In this document: positions 14,173-19,963 of the stretch, one piece after another
Layout: each line of letters opens with the position of its first letter
Numbering within the stretch: position 1 is the stretch's first letter
Virus record (IMG/VR): IMGVR_UViG_3300026382_000037
Location: 1 to 34,849 of that record
Length of the DNA: 34,849 nucleotides
Reading direction: 5' to 3' (one strand)
From: a virus
Translations under genes and position numbers: made by a program
Notes under the pieces: generated by a model
Database searches by the model: none
The model's input: the letters and a program-made list of their open reading frames with translations, nothing else
Told to the model about the DNA's origin: nothing

Positions 14173-14817
14173 ATGAGTTTTGGAGAATTATTAAAAGAAG
14201 CTAGAAAAAAAATGAATATGTCTCAAGACGATCTTGCCTCAAAGCTAGGTGTTAATAGAGTATCTATATCAAATTATGAACAAAATAAAAATACACCTAC
14301 ACTTGCAAATTTAAAAAAATTAAGAGAGGTTCTAGGTCTAAGCCCAGACTATTTTGAAGACAACAAAAGGAAGACAGTAAGGGAAGTCAATATTGTTGGC
14401 ACTGCTTCATGTGGTGGCGCGGATATTAATTATCTCCAAGAAAACGACAGGGTTTGTTATTATAATGGGGAGCATTATAAAAAAAATCTTTATTGTGTTA
14501 TTGCAAACGGAGATAGTATGGCAACGGACATTGAAGATGGGGATGAAGTGATATGCGATCCTGATGCTGTTCCTCAAAATGGAGATATAGTTCATTATAC
14601 TATTGGAGACGAAAGTGCAATAAAAGTATATGTCGAAGACAAAGAAGCTTTTATTATTCAATTTGTCCCATTTAATGCTTCAGAAGATTTTAGAACTAAG
14701 ACAATAAGGCTTGACGATGATGAAGCACAACAGATAAAAATTTCAAAGGTTATTGCAATCAACAAGCTAAAGCTTAATAATCGTGCAAAAAGATTAAAGC
14801 TAATTGGGAGGATTTAA
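14173..14817 (+). CDS. CI-like repressor, HTH_XRE plus S24 peptidase
   Basis: This 214-residue protein has an XRE helix-turn-helix at about 5-60 (MSQDDLASKLGVNRVSISNYEQNKNTPTLANLKKL) and a LexA/S24 C-terminal domain. The nucleophile is Ser115 in NGDSM, the general base Lys151 in ESAIKVYV, and the likely self-cleavage site Cys80-Gly81 in ASCGGA. It should hold lysogeny and be inactivated by RecA-stimulated autocleavage after DNA damage. It is divergent from the Cro-like gene and convergent with the HIRAN gene (stops one base apart). Four operator copies flank these two genes. The start ATG follows AAAGGAG. Confidence 0.93.
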   Translation: MSFGELLKEARKKMNMSQDDLASKLGVNRVSISNYEQNKNTPTLANLKKLREVLGLSPDYFEDNKRKTVREVNIVGTASCGGADINYLQENDRVCYYNGEHYKKNLYCVIANGDSMATDIEDGDEVICDPDAVPQNGDIVHYTIGDESAIKVYVEDKEAFIIQFVPFNASEDFRTKTIRLDDDEAQQIKISKVIAINKLKLNNRAKRLKLIGRI

Positions 14818-14818
14818 A

Positions 14819-15280
14819 CTAATCAGATGCTTTTTTTACTAATATTTCGTACTCTATAAAAGGCGTTTCTTTAATTTCTACTCCAATTAGTCGGGCTTTA
14901 ATTTTATCATCTAACTCATTATAGACTAAATCATCTGCTATTTCAGCAGCGATGTAGCCTAGTTTTCTTTCACCTGTTGAAGATTTTCCATAGACCGCTA
15001 TTGCATTACTATCATATTTATTATTATTTTCTCTTTTAAAATAAATTTGGCAATTATCACCTTTTGCCCATTTAAGACAATCATTAAATCTATGCTTAAC
15101 GCCATGCACAAAGAAAGTATCATCTTCGTAAACTTCATATCCTGAAGGTATATCATTTATAGTAAATTCTGATTTACTCTTAATCTCTTTCTTTTTACCT
15201 ATATTTTTTTCAAAGAATTTTTTATAAATGTAAACGCCTATTGTTACGACCAGTATCCAAATTAATAAATTTTCGTTCAT
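14819..15280 (-). CDS. Membrane-anchored HIRAN-domain protein
   Basis: This 153-residue protein has one N-terminal transmembrane helix (about residues 4-19, LLIWILVVTIGVYIY), a basic stop-transfer stretch, and a HIRAN domain at about 56-122. The HIRAN signature is FFVHGVKHRF...GDNCQIYFKRENNNKYDSNAIAVYG...KLGYIAAEIADDLV. HIRAN domains bind DNA ends or damaged/stalled-fork DNA and are usually fused to helicases or nucleases. Here it is alone on a membrane anchor. The gene sits between repressor and operators O3/O4 and is transcribed leftward from a TATAAT at 15309-15314 overlapping the operator region, so it may be expressed in the lysogen. A superinfection-exclusion or defence role is inferred from location. 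Confidence 0.8.
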   Translation of the reverse strand: MNENLLIWILVVTIGVYIYKKFFEKNIGKKKEIKSKSEFTINDIPSGYEVYEDDTFFVHGVKHRFNDCLKWAKGDNCQIYFKRENNNKYDSNAIAVYGKSSTGERKLGYIAAEIADDLVYNELDDKIKARLIGVEIKETPFIEYEILVKKASD

Positions 15281-15308
15281 TGCAGAGCCTTGTAATATGT
15301 ATTGTTTG

Positions 15309-15314
15309 ATTATA
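15309..15314 (-). promoter_or_regulatory. HIRAN-gene promoter -10
   Basis: Minus-strand TATAAT (15314 to 15309) lies about 30 bases before the HIRAN ATG, with AAGG as ribosome site. Its -35 region overlaps operator O3, and a degenerate fifth operator half-site (ATATCTTA, 15312-15319) overlaps the -10. Confidence 0.55.
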
Positions 15315-15326
15315 TCTTAGAGGGCA

Positions 15327-15341
15327 GTAAGATATTCTTAC
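15327..15341. promoter_or_regulatory. Repressor operator O3
   Basis: GTAAGATATTCTTAC, identical to O1. It lies between the leftward HIRAN promoter and the rightward early promoter. The centre-to-centre distance to O4 is 34 bp, about the same as between O1 and O2. Confidence 0.8.
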
Positions 15342-15360
15342 TAATTTAAACTGCTATTAA

Positions 15361-15375
15361 GTAAGTATATCTTAC
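15361..15375. promoter_or_regulatory. Repressor operator O4
   Basis: GTAAGTATATCTTAC, a palindrome with perfect 5-bp arms and an AT centre. Followed by AAT it creates TACAAT (15373-15378), the -10 of the rightward early promoter, exactly as O1 does for the leftward promoter. Confidence 0.8.
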
Positions 15376-15378
15376 AAT
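15373..15378 (+). promoter_or_regulatory. Rightward early promoter -10
   Basis: TACAAT overlaps the right half of operator O4, so repressor binding should block it. Transcription would start near 15385, three bases before the first hairpin of the noncoding region and about 600 bases before the first gene. Confidence 0.5.
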
Positions 15379-15384
15379 ACTCCT

Positions 15385-15915
15385 ACACAAACAAAACACC
15401 TCCTGAAAAAAAGAGGCTTTGTTTGAGACAATGAGAGTTCAAGAGAGAACGCCTGTCAATGTAAAGAGATACTACGGTATCGCAGTCCGTGAGATAAGCA
15501 GCGTGCGGACAAAGACTCTCATTTTGATTTACTGATGTATCACGCAGAATTGATACTTGTTACATGTAAACACCCACTAACCTATTAAGCGAGGTTATGG
15601 ATTGAAACTTTTTGATGGAGCATCAAATATAATACAAGCTTTCTCAACATACATTGACGGCGTTTGAGTGTAATTTGATGTTCCACAAAGAAGTTATATA
15701 AGCACAAAAGTCCTCTTGCGATGCCAAGCTAAGGCTTAAATCAGTTTAGCATACTGTGAGCAAAGGCTATGTGCAAAAAGTTTAACAAAATCAAGCGAAC
15801 AAAAGCATTACTATTATTTACATACTTATTAATTTATTTGTGAGATACATCTATTTACAAGCGGTTTTTTGTTGGGATGCGCGTTTAACCGTGCTTGATT
15901 TTGTTGAGCTTTTAC
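15385..15915 (+). ncRNA. Large structured leader or noncoding RNA region
   Basis: No convincing gene is present for about 600 bases, but inverted repeats follow one another almost without gaps. Stems: 15388-15402 with 15413-15425 (8+4 pairs); 15430-15438 with 15515-15523 (9 pairs) enclosing 15468-15472/15477-15481, closed by a TACG tetraloop, and 15485-15491/15504-15510; 15537-15542/15551-15556; 15578-15583/15592-15597; 15617-15628/15673-15684 (12 pairs, one G-U); nested 4-5 bp stems from 15702 to 15774; and 15776-15796/15893-15913 (21 pairs, three G-U at most). It begins at the rightward early promoter. It could be an antitermination leader, a free large phage RNA, or an origin. Strand and boundaries are inferred. 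Confidence 0.6.
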
Positions 15916-15981
15916 AGAGGGTAAGAGTGAAGTCGTGAGCGGTAGGACGCCCACAGTGTTAAATCATAAGGAAAAACACAA

Positions 15982-16125
15982 ATGAAAGTATATCGTAATA
16001 AATATAGGATTAAAAGAGTGTCGTTACATGTAAAACACTTACATGTAAGAAGAGTACATAAATATGTAAATGCGGCTACGGCTTGGGAATGGGATTTTAA
16101 AGGAGTGGATTATGTTTGTGACTAG
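15982..16125 (+). CDS. 47-residue basic protein, first gene of rightward operon
   Basis: The ATG at 15982 follows AAGGA. The product MKVYRNKYRIKRVSLHVKHLHVRR... is very basic in its first half, then ends in an aromatic acidic tail (WEWDFKGVDYVCD). Two LHV tripeptides come from two TTACATGTAA palindromes at 16024 and 16039. It overlaps the next ATG by 14 bases. No family recognised. Confidence 0.6.
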   Translation: MKVYRNKYRIKRVSLHVKHLHVRRVHKYVNAATAWEWDFKGVDYVCD

Positions 16126-16246
16126 AGAGCGATACAAAGGCGTGTGGATAAACACTTACTTCTCGACTATGCACGATGCTAAGAAGCTGTGCAGAAAAAT
16201 ATTGAAAGCCGGTGGCGTTGCGATTTGTTTGAGGAGTGCAAGATGA
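16112..16246 (+). CDS. 44-residue microprotein
   Basis: The frame starts at ATG 16112 after AAAGGAG and ends in an ATGA overlap with the 79-residue gene. The product (MFVTRERYKGVWINTYFSTMHDAKKLCRKILKAGG...) begins with a strand pattern, RYKGVWI, and a helix, HDAKKLCRKILKAG. That plan resembles tiny phage regulators, but no family is recognised. Ribosome site and overlap support translation. Confidence 0.65.
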   Translation: MFVTRERYKGVWINTYFSTMHDAKKLCRKILKAGGVAICLRSAR

Positions 16247-16482
16247 CTAAATTTGATATCGAAAACTTTTTAGCCCACTTCTTTAAAAAAGATGAAGTAG
16301 TAGAAGTTAATGCAGATGAACTGCAAAGGCTTGTGAGAAAAAGCCGTGAAAGAGACAGAGAGATACAACGGCTTAAGGAATTAGTTGACAAGCAAAGCTA
16401 CACGATTGATATGAAAAACTCGACAATCGCATTGCTTGAAATTGAAAAAGAGCCTGTTTATCAGCTTGATTTGAGCGCATAG
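16243..16482 (+). CDS. Small coiled-coil protein
   Basis: The ATG at 16243 lies in an ATGA overlap with GAGGAG seven bases upstream; an earlier in-frame ATG at 16189 lies inside the previous gene and lacks a good ribosome site. The 79-residue product has a long charged helix (DELQRLVRKSRERDREIQRLKELVDKQ...IALLEIEKE) predicted to be coiled coil, ending QLDLSA. Function unknown. Confidence 0.7.
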   Translation: MTKFDIENFLAHFFKKDEVVEVNADELQRLVRKSRERDREIQRLKELVDKQSYTIDMKNSTIALLEIEKEPVYQLDLSA

Positions 16483-16483
16483 G

Positions 16484-16615
16484 ATGGAACACATGGGATT
16501 GGAAATAATACTTGCAATAGTAAGCGTGGCGGCGATTGGGTTTGCTGTTGATGCTTATTTGTATAAAAAGAGAAAATGGGGATGTAATTATAAAAAGGGC
16601 AAAAAATGGAAATAA
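16484..16615 (+). CDS. 43-residue membrane peptide ending in an AP2-like half
   Basis: Starts one base after the previous stop. Residues 5-27 (GLEIILAIVSVAAIGFAVDAYLY) form one transmembrane helix, followed by a basic tail KKRKWGCNYKKGKKWK. That tail resembles the first strands of an AP2 domain, whose remaining half is encoded in the overlapping -1 frame from 16606. A second ATG at 16493 is an alternative start. It may be a small membrane protein in its own right, or the product of a frameshift that split an AP2 protein. Confidence 0.55.
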   Translation: MEHMGLEIILAIVSVAAIGFAVDAYLYKKRKWGCNYKKGKKWK

Positions 16616-16734
16616 AACCAATTGATAAGGTTATATATTTAGGAACTTTTGAAACAAAAGAAAAAGCAGCTATGGCTTATGACAAAGCAAGCCATAAATA
16701 TCACGGAGACACAGGGAGACGAAACTATGAGTAA
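16606..16734 (+). CDS. 42-residue AP2-domain half
   Basis: The product MEIKPIDKVIYLGTFETKEKAAMAYDKASHKYHGDTGRRNYE carries the diagnostic C-terminal half of an AP2 DNA-binding domain: the YLGTF strand, the helix T.E.AA.AYD.A..KYHG and the closing RRNY. In phages AP2 domains normally accompany HNH endonucleases; here there is none. The N-terminal strands are missing from this frame but have a plausible counterpart in the overlapping upstream frame. It overlaps its neighbours on both sides (10 and 8 bases). Confidence 0.65.
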   Translation: MEIKPIDKVIYLGTFETKEKAAMAYDKASHKYHGDTGRRNYE

Positions 16735-16810
16735 TTTACAAAAAGATGCTGCATACTATGAAAAAGCAGTTAAGAAGTTTAGAAGATATTTTAAGGAGAT
16801 ACAAAAATGA
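16727..16810 (+). CDS. 27-residue coupled peptide
   Basis: ATG 16727 overlaps the end of the AP2-like frame by eight bases, and the TGA at 16808 forms an ATGA with the next gene. The product is basic and helical (DAAYYEKAVKKFRRYFKEIQK). It may be a true microprotein or a coupling frame that delivers ribosomes to the 332-residue gene; AAGGAG lies near its 3' end for that gene. Confidence 0.45.
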   Translation: MSNLQKDAAYYEKAVKKFRRYFKEIQK

Positions 16811-17805
16811 GCGCAATACCGAACGAGGCGATAGACGCTGAGATAGTTGAAGAAGAAAACAAAGATATAGTGCTTAAAAAAATTACTGATTTAAAAACAG
16901 TTGTTAAGACAAGCCCACTTATTCAAGAATACAAAAAAGTATCAGAAATTGATATAAATCTTCCTGTTGATGAAATTGCAAAAGATTTTATACAAATTGA
17001 AAAAGGGTATAAAGCATTCAGAAAAAATATAAACATTGTCACAAATACTAGAAAAAGCTTTACCGCCCCAGCACTTGCGTATCAAAAAGAGTGCATCCAA
17101 ATAGAAAAAGATATTGTATCTGTTCTTGAGCCGTACAGCTTGAAGTTAAAGGCGCTTAAAGACAAAGTGGAACAAGAAGAAGCAAGAAAGCAAAGAGAAG
17201 CCGAAGAAGCCGAGGAAAAGCGTATTGACGAGGTAAACAGACGGCTTGCATACATGGAGCGTTTACCGCTGGAGATGATGAGTAAATCTTCTTTAGAAAT
17301 TAGAGAGTTTTTAGGCGGATTTGATACCCCAGATGAAAAAACATTTGAAGAATTTTACGACAAAGCCTTAATACTACATTCTCAAATTCAAACACAACTT
17401 AGCAAAATGGCTGACGAAAAAGAACTTGTAGAAAATGCACAAAAGATACAGGCAGAGAAAGAAGCAGAAGCACAGCGTCTCAAAGAAGAAGAAGATAAAA
17501 AACTTCAAGCACAAAAGGACGAGTTAGCGCAACAGCAAGCAGAATTCCAAAAGCAAAGAGAGGAGTTTGAGGCACAACAAAGAGCAGTGCAAGAAGAAGC
17601 TGATAGGAAAGAGGCTGCAAGAATTGCCGATGAACTTCAACAACAACAAGAAGAAGAGATGAGAAAGCGGAACGAGGAGAGAACAAAGCAGTTTGAAAGA
17701 AACTACGATGAAACAAAGGCGGTTATGCTTAAGATTGACGATCCACATTTAATCTTAGAAGCCATTGTTTCAGGTTCAGTACCTCACGTACGATGGGAGG
17801 ACTAA
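16807..17805 (+). CDS. Coiled-coil recombination-associated protein (DUF1351-like)
   Basis: This 332-residue protein has an N-terminal region with an IEKGYKAFRKNINIVTNTRKSFTAPALAYQKECIQIEKDI segment, a Glu/Lys/Gln coiled coil (about 120-145 and 205-300) and a conserved end (IDDPHLILEAIVSGSVPHVRWED). Proteins of this build (DUF1351-like) are commonly found just upstream of phage annealing proteins, as here, and are thought to be accessory factors. The start ATG has AAGGAG upstream and an ATGA overlap. Biochemical role unproven. Confidence 0.7.
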   Translation: MSAIPNEAIDAEIVEEENKDIVLKKITDLKTVVKTSPLIQEYKKVSEIDINLPVDEIAKDFIQIEKGYKAFRKNINIVTNTRKSFTAPALAYQKECIQIEKDIVSVLEPYSLKLKALKDKVEQEEARKQREAEEAEEKRIDEVNRRLAYMERLPLEMMSKSSLEIREFLGGFDTPDEKTFEEFYDKALILHSQIQTQLSKMADEKELVENAQKIQAEKEAEAQRLKEEEDKKLQAQKDELAQQQAEFQKQREEFEAQQRAVQEEADRKEAARIADELQQQQEEEMRKRNEERTKQFERNYDETKAVMLKIDDPHLILEAIVSGSVPHVRWED

Positions 17806-17806
17806 A

Positions 17807-18409
17807 ATGAGTAAGAGCGTATTTGATAATCTTTTTCATATTGATTTAGGGAATAAACTAAAAAACAATCAGGGTAAAAGATACTTGCCCTGGAATACTG
17901 CCTGGGCTGAATTGAAAAAACAATACCCCGACGCAACATATGGGTTTCATTGCGATGAGGGCGGTGTTCCCTACTTCTACAGTGCTGTAGGATTGTTTGT
18001 AAAAGTGAGTGTTACAGTTGGAGATATTACTCACACAATGACGCGTCCTGTTTACAATAAAGCGTTTAAAAGTATGAAACTAGAGCCGTATCAATACACC
18101 ACAAAAAGTGGAACTAAGGATGTGGCAGCGGCAAATGCTGATGATGTAAATGATGCTTTAATGCGATGCTTTGTTAAAGCTATTGCGATGCACGGACTTG
18201 GCTTGTATGTGTATCAAGACAATCCTTATGCCGAAGCGGAACTGCTTGATGCTGCACAAATTACAGAGATTAGCAATTTAATAGCAAAACACAATCTAAG
18301 CCTTGGCGAACTAAACAAAGCATTTAACATCAATAAGCTATCCGAACTTTACGCTGTTAATTTTGAAGCCGCTTTACAGTGGATCGAAGATGCTACTAGA
18401 ACTAGCTAA
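17807..18409 (+). CDS. Single-strand annealing protein, Sak3/DUF1071 family
   Basis: The ATG at 17807 after GGGAGG gives 200 residues. The family pattern is clear: RYLPWNTAWAELKKQYPDATY, a VKVSVTVGDITHTMTRPVYN strand pair, then DVNDALMRCFVKAIAMHGLGLYVYQDNP (about 115-145). DUF1071/Sak3 proteins belong to the Rad52-like annealing group and pair complementary single strands for phage recombination or replication. A longer frame from 17765 would overlap the upstream gene without a ribosome site. SSB is encoded further down the same operon, a usual partnership. Confidence 0.88.
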   Translation: MSKSVFDNLFHIDLGNKLKNNQGKRYLPWNTAWAELKKQYPDATYGFHCDEGGVPYFYSAVGLFVKVSVTVGDITHTMTRPVYNKAFKSMKLEPYQYTTKSGTKDVAAANADDVNDALMRCFVKAIAMHGLGLYVYQDNPYAEAELLDAAQITEISNLIAKHNLSLGELNKAFNINKLSELYAVNFEAALQWIEDATRTS

Positions 18410-18806
18410 ATCAGCAGATGGGAGCTTTATTCCATCAACTGAAAACTCAATCGCCAAGTTTAAAAAAGTAAAGATTGGCGAAACAATATTAGTTGATTAT
18501 AAAGCAAAGCGAAATGTGCAGTTCCATAAAAAAGGCTTTTCACTTTTAAATCTGATTTATCAAAACCAAGATAAATATGAAAGTTTTGAGGGCATGAGAA
18601 CAGAGTTTAAACTCAAAGCCGGGCTTTATGAACTACATGTAACGACAAAAGGCAAAACGATATACGTTCCTAAAAGTATGAGTTTTTCAGAGATGGACGA
18701 GAACGAGTTTGAAGAGCTTTATAGTAAGTTTATAGATATTGCATTGAAACATTTCGTGCCTATGGATAGGCAAGATTTAGAGGACGCTGTGTTGCGTTTT
18801 GTGTGA
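18390..18806 (+). CDS. DUF1367-family protein
   Basis: Starting at ATG 18390 gives 138 residues opening MLLELAKSADGSFIP, as expected for DUF1367. The family core is visible: KKVKIGETILVDYKAKRNVQFHKKGFSLLNLIYQNQDKYES, then FRTE-like EFKLKAGLYELHVTTKGKTIYVPKSMSFSEMDENEFEELYSKFIDIAL. This family occurs in recombination modules next to annealing proteins. It shares general layout with NinB-like single-strand-binding proteins. It overlaps the Sak3 gene by 20 bases. Confidence 0.82.
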   Translation: MLLELAKSADGSFIPSTENSIAKFKKVKIGETILVDYKAKRNVQFHKKGFSLLNLIYQNQDKYESFEGMRTEFKLKAGLYELHVTTKGKTIYVPKSMSFSEMDENEFEELYSKFIDIALKHFVPMDRQDLEDAVLRFV

Positions 18807-18828
18807 ATAAAAGCAGAGGAGTAGAAGC

Positions 18829-19428
18829 ATGACGCACTACACAAGAGACGAGATAATTAATATCATGCATAAAGATTTTCAGGGGCTTGTACCAAAAGAG
18901 ACAATAGAAGAATCGCTTGTGAGGTTTAGCTTCATAGCTATTGCATCAAAAGAGTGGCTAAAAGAACATTACATCGAAAAACAATTGTCGGCTAAAGAGA
19001 TTGCAGATTTGTTGAGTGTTTCACTCGGACATGTGCAAAAGACAATAACTAAATACAGGCTCACAAAGAAAAAGCACGGCATTACTACAGGCAATAACCA
19101 AGCTTGGAGGCGTGCAAAATGGCGTGAAAGAGTTGCAAAGTCACAACCACATTCTAAGGCAGTCAAAGTCTATGTAGTTGGTCAAGAAAATCATATTTTT
19201 GTTATGAACTCAATATCAAGTGCTGCAAAAAAGTTAAACATTGCAAGAGAGCATATAAGAGATTGTCTTCACGAAACAAAAAAAAGAAAGACAGCATTCG
19301 GGTACAGGTTTGAATATGTAACAGAATTGCCAGAAGCAGGAAATGCAAACAGTGTTCAGGAGTTAGTGGATAATTTCCATATTGAAGAACAGAGAGAAAA
19401 AGAACTTAAGCAAATACAGTACAGATAA
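18829..19428 (+). CDS. HTH protein with NUMOD1-like C-terminal domain
   Basis: This 199-residue protein has a helix-turn-helix at about 45-80 (WLKEHYIEKQLSAKEIADLLSVSLGHVQKTITKYRL) and, at about 118-170, a segment KAVKVYVVGQENHIFVMNSISSAAKKLNIAREHIRDCLHETKKRKTAFGYRFEY. The latter follows the NUMOD1/intron-encoded nuclease repeat plan. Such modules bind DNA in homing endonucleases, but no HNH or GIY-YIG catalytic motif is visible. It may be an endonuclease remnant turned regulator. GAGGAG precedes the ATG. Confidence 0.72.
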   Translation: MTHYTRDEIINIMHKDFQGLVPKETIEESLVRFSFIAIASKEWLKEHYIEKQLSAKEIADLLSVSLGHVQKTITKYRLTKKKHGITTGNNQAWRRAKWRERVAKSQPHSKAVKVYVVGQENHIFVMNSISSAAKKLNIAREHIRDCLHETKKRKTAFGYRFEYVTELPEAGNANSVQELVDNFHIEEQREKELKQIQYR

Positions 19429-19449
19429 AGAGGATAAGGGAGTTATTAA

Positions 19450-19695
19450 ATGACTAAAGATGAGGCAATAGGAGGAATATATCAAAATTCGGAACAGTGT
19501 GTAGACATTGCTTGGGTGCATTATATAATTAATAAAATCTATGATGATTTTGAGAAGCAAACTTGCAATAATTGTAAATGGTACAGCGAACCTATATGCG
19601 CAGCCTCTAAATGCGAAGATATTAATGAGCTAGGGCAGTATGTTGTTCGCCCTACTTTTGGATGCAATGAATGGGAGGGCAAAATTAATGACTAG
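19450..19695 (+). CDS. Cys-rich small protein A
   Basis: This 81-residue protein has an N-terminal helical part (MTKDEAIGGIYQ...IAWVHYIINKIYDDFEKQ) and a C-terminal Cys cluster (CNNCKWYSEPICAASKCEDIN...PTFGCNEWEGK), probably a zinc site. The same plan recurs in the next gene, suggesting duplication. It overlaps that gene by eight bases. Function unknown. Confidence 0.75.
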   Translation: MTKDEAIGGIYQNSEQCVDIAWVHYIINKIYDDFEKQTCNNCKWYSEPICAASKCEDINELGQYVVRPTFGCNEWEGKIND

Positions 19696-19963
19696 AGAAG
19701 AGGCGAAAAATGAGTTTTTAGAACTACTCATTGACAACACAGAAGAAAATGGAAGACTTCCACAGACTTCTTGTAAGAATATGATTGAGGATTTAATCGA
19801 TGAACTCTATGACAATTTTGAACAAGACTTGACAATAGCAGTCAGTGAAAAAACTTGCGATGGGTGCATCCGCAAACCAAAAGCAAATGAAAATTATCCT
19901 ATTGAATGCGGAACTTGTAGCAGATTTTATGCTGATGGATTTAAGGAGAAAACAAATGTTTAA
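19688..19963 (+). CDS. Cys-rich small protein B, paralogue of A
   Basis: The start at ATG 19688 gives 91 residues; an in-frame ATG at 19640 lies inside gene A. The product repeats A's design: MTREEAKNEF..., IEDLIDELYDNFEQ, then CDGCIRKPKANENYPIECGTCSRFYADGFKEK with two CxxC pairs, a likely zinc knuckle. It overlaps the dUTPase gene by eight bases. Function unknown. Confidence 0.75.
   Translation: MTREEAKNEFLELLIDNTEENGRLPQTSCKNMIEDLIDELYDNFEQDLTIAVSEKTCDGCIRKPKANENYPIECGTCSRFYADGFKEKTNV

Noticed and set aside
15431-15535. 34-codon plus-strand frame starting ATGAGAGTTCAAG
   Set aside because: Weak ribosome site, and it lies wholly in a region whose stems (9-pair closing stem, UNCG hairpin) explain the sequence better; coding cannot be fully excluded.
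15599-15608. GGATTGAAAC resembling the end of CRISPR repeats
   Set aside because: Single occurrence, no spaced copies and no cas genes.
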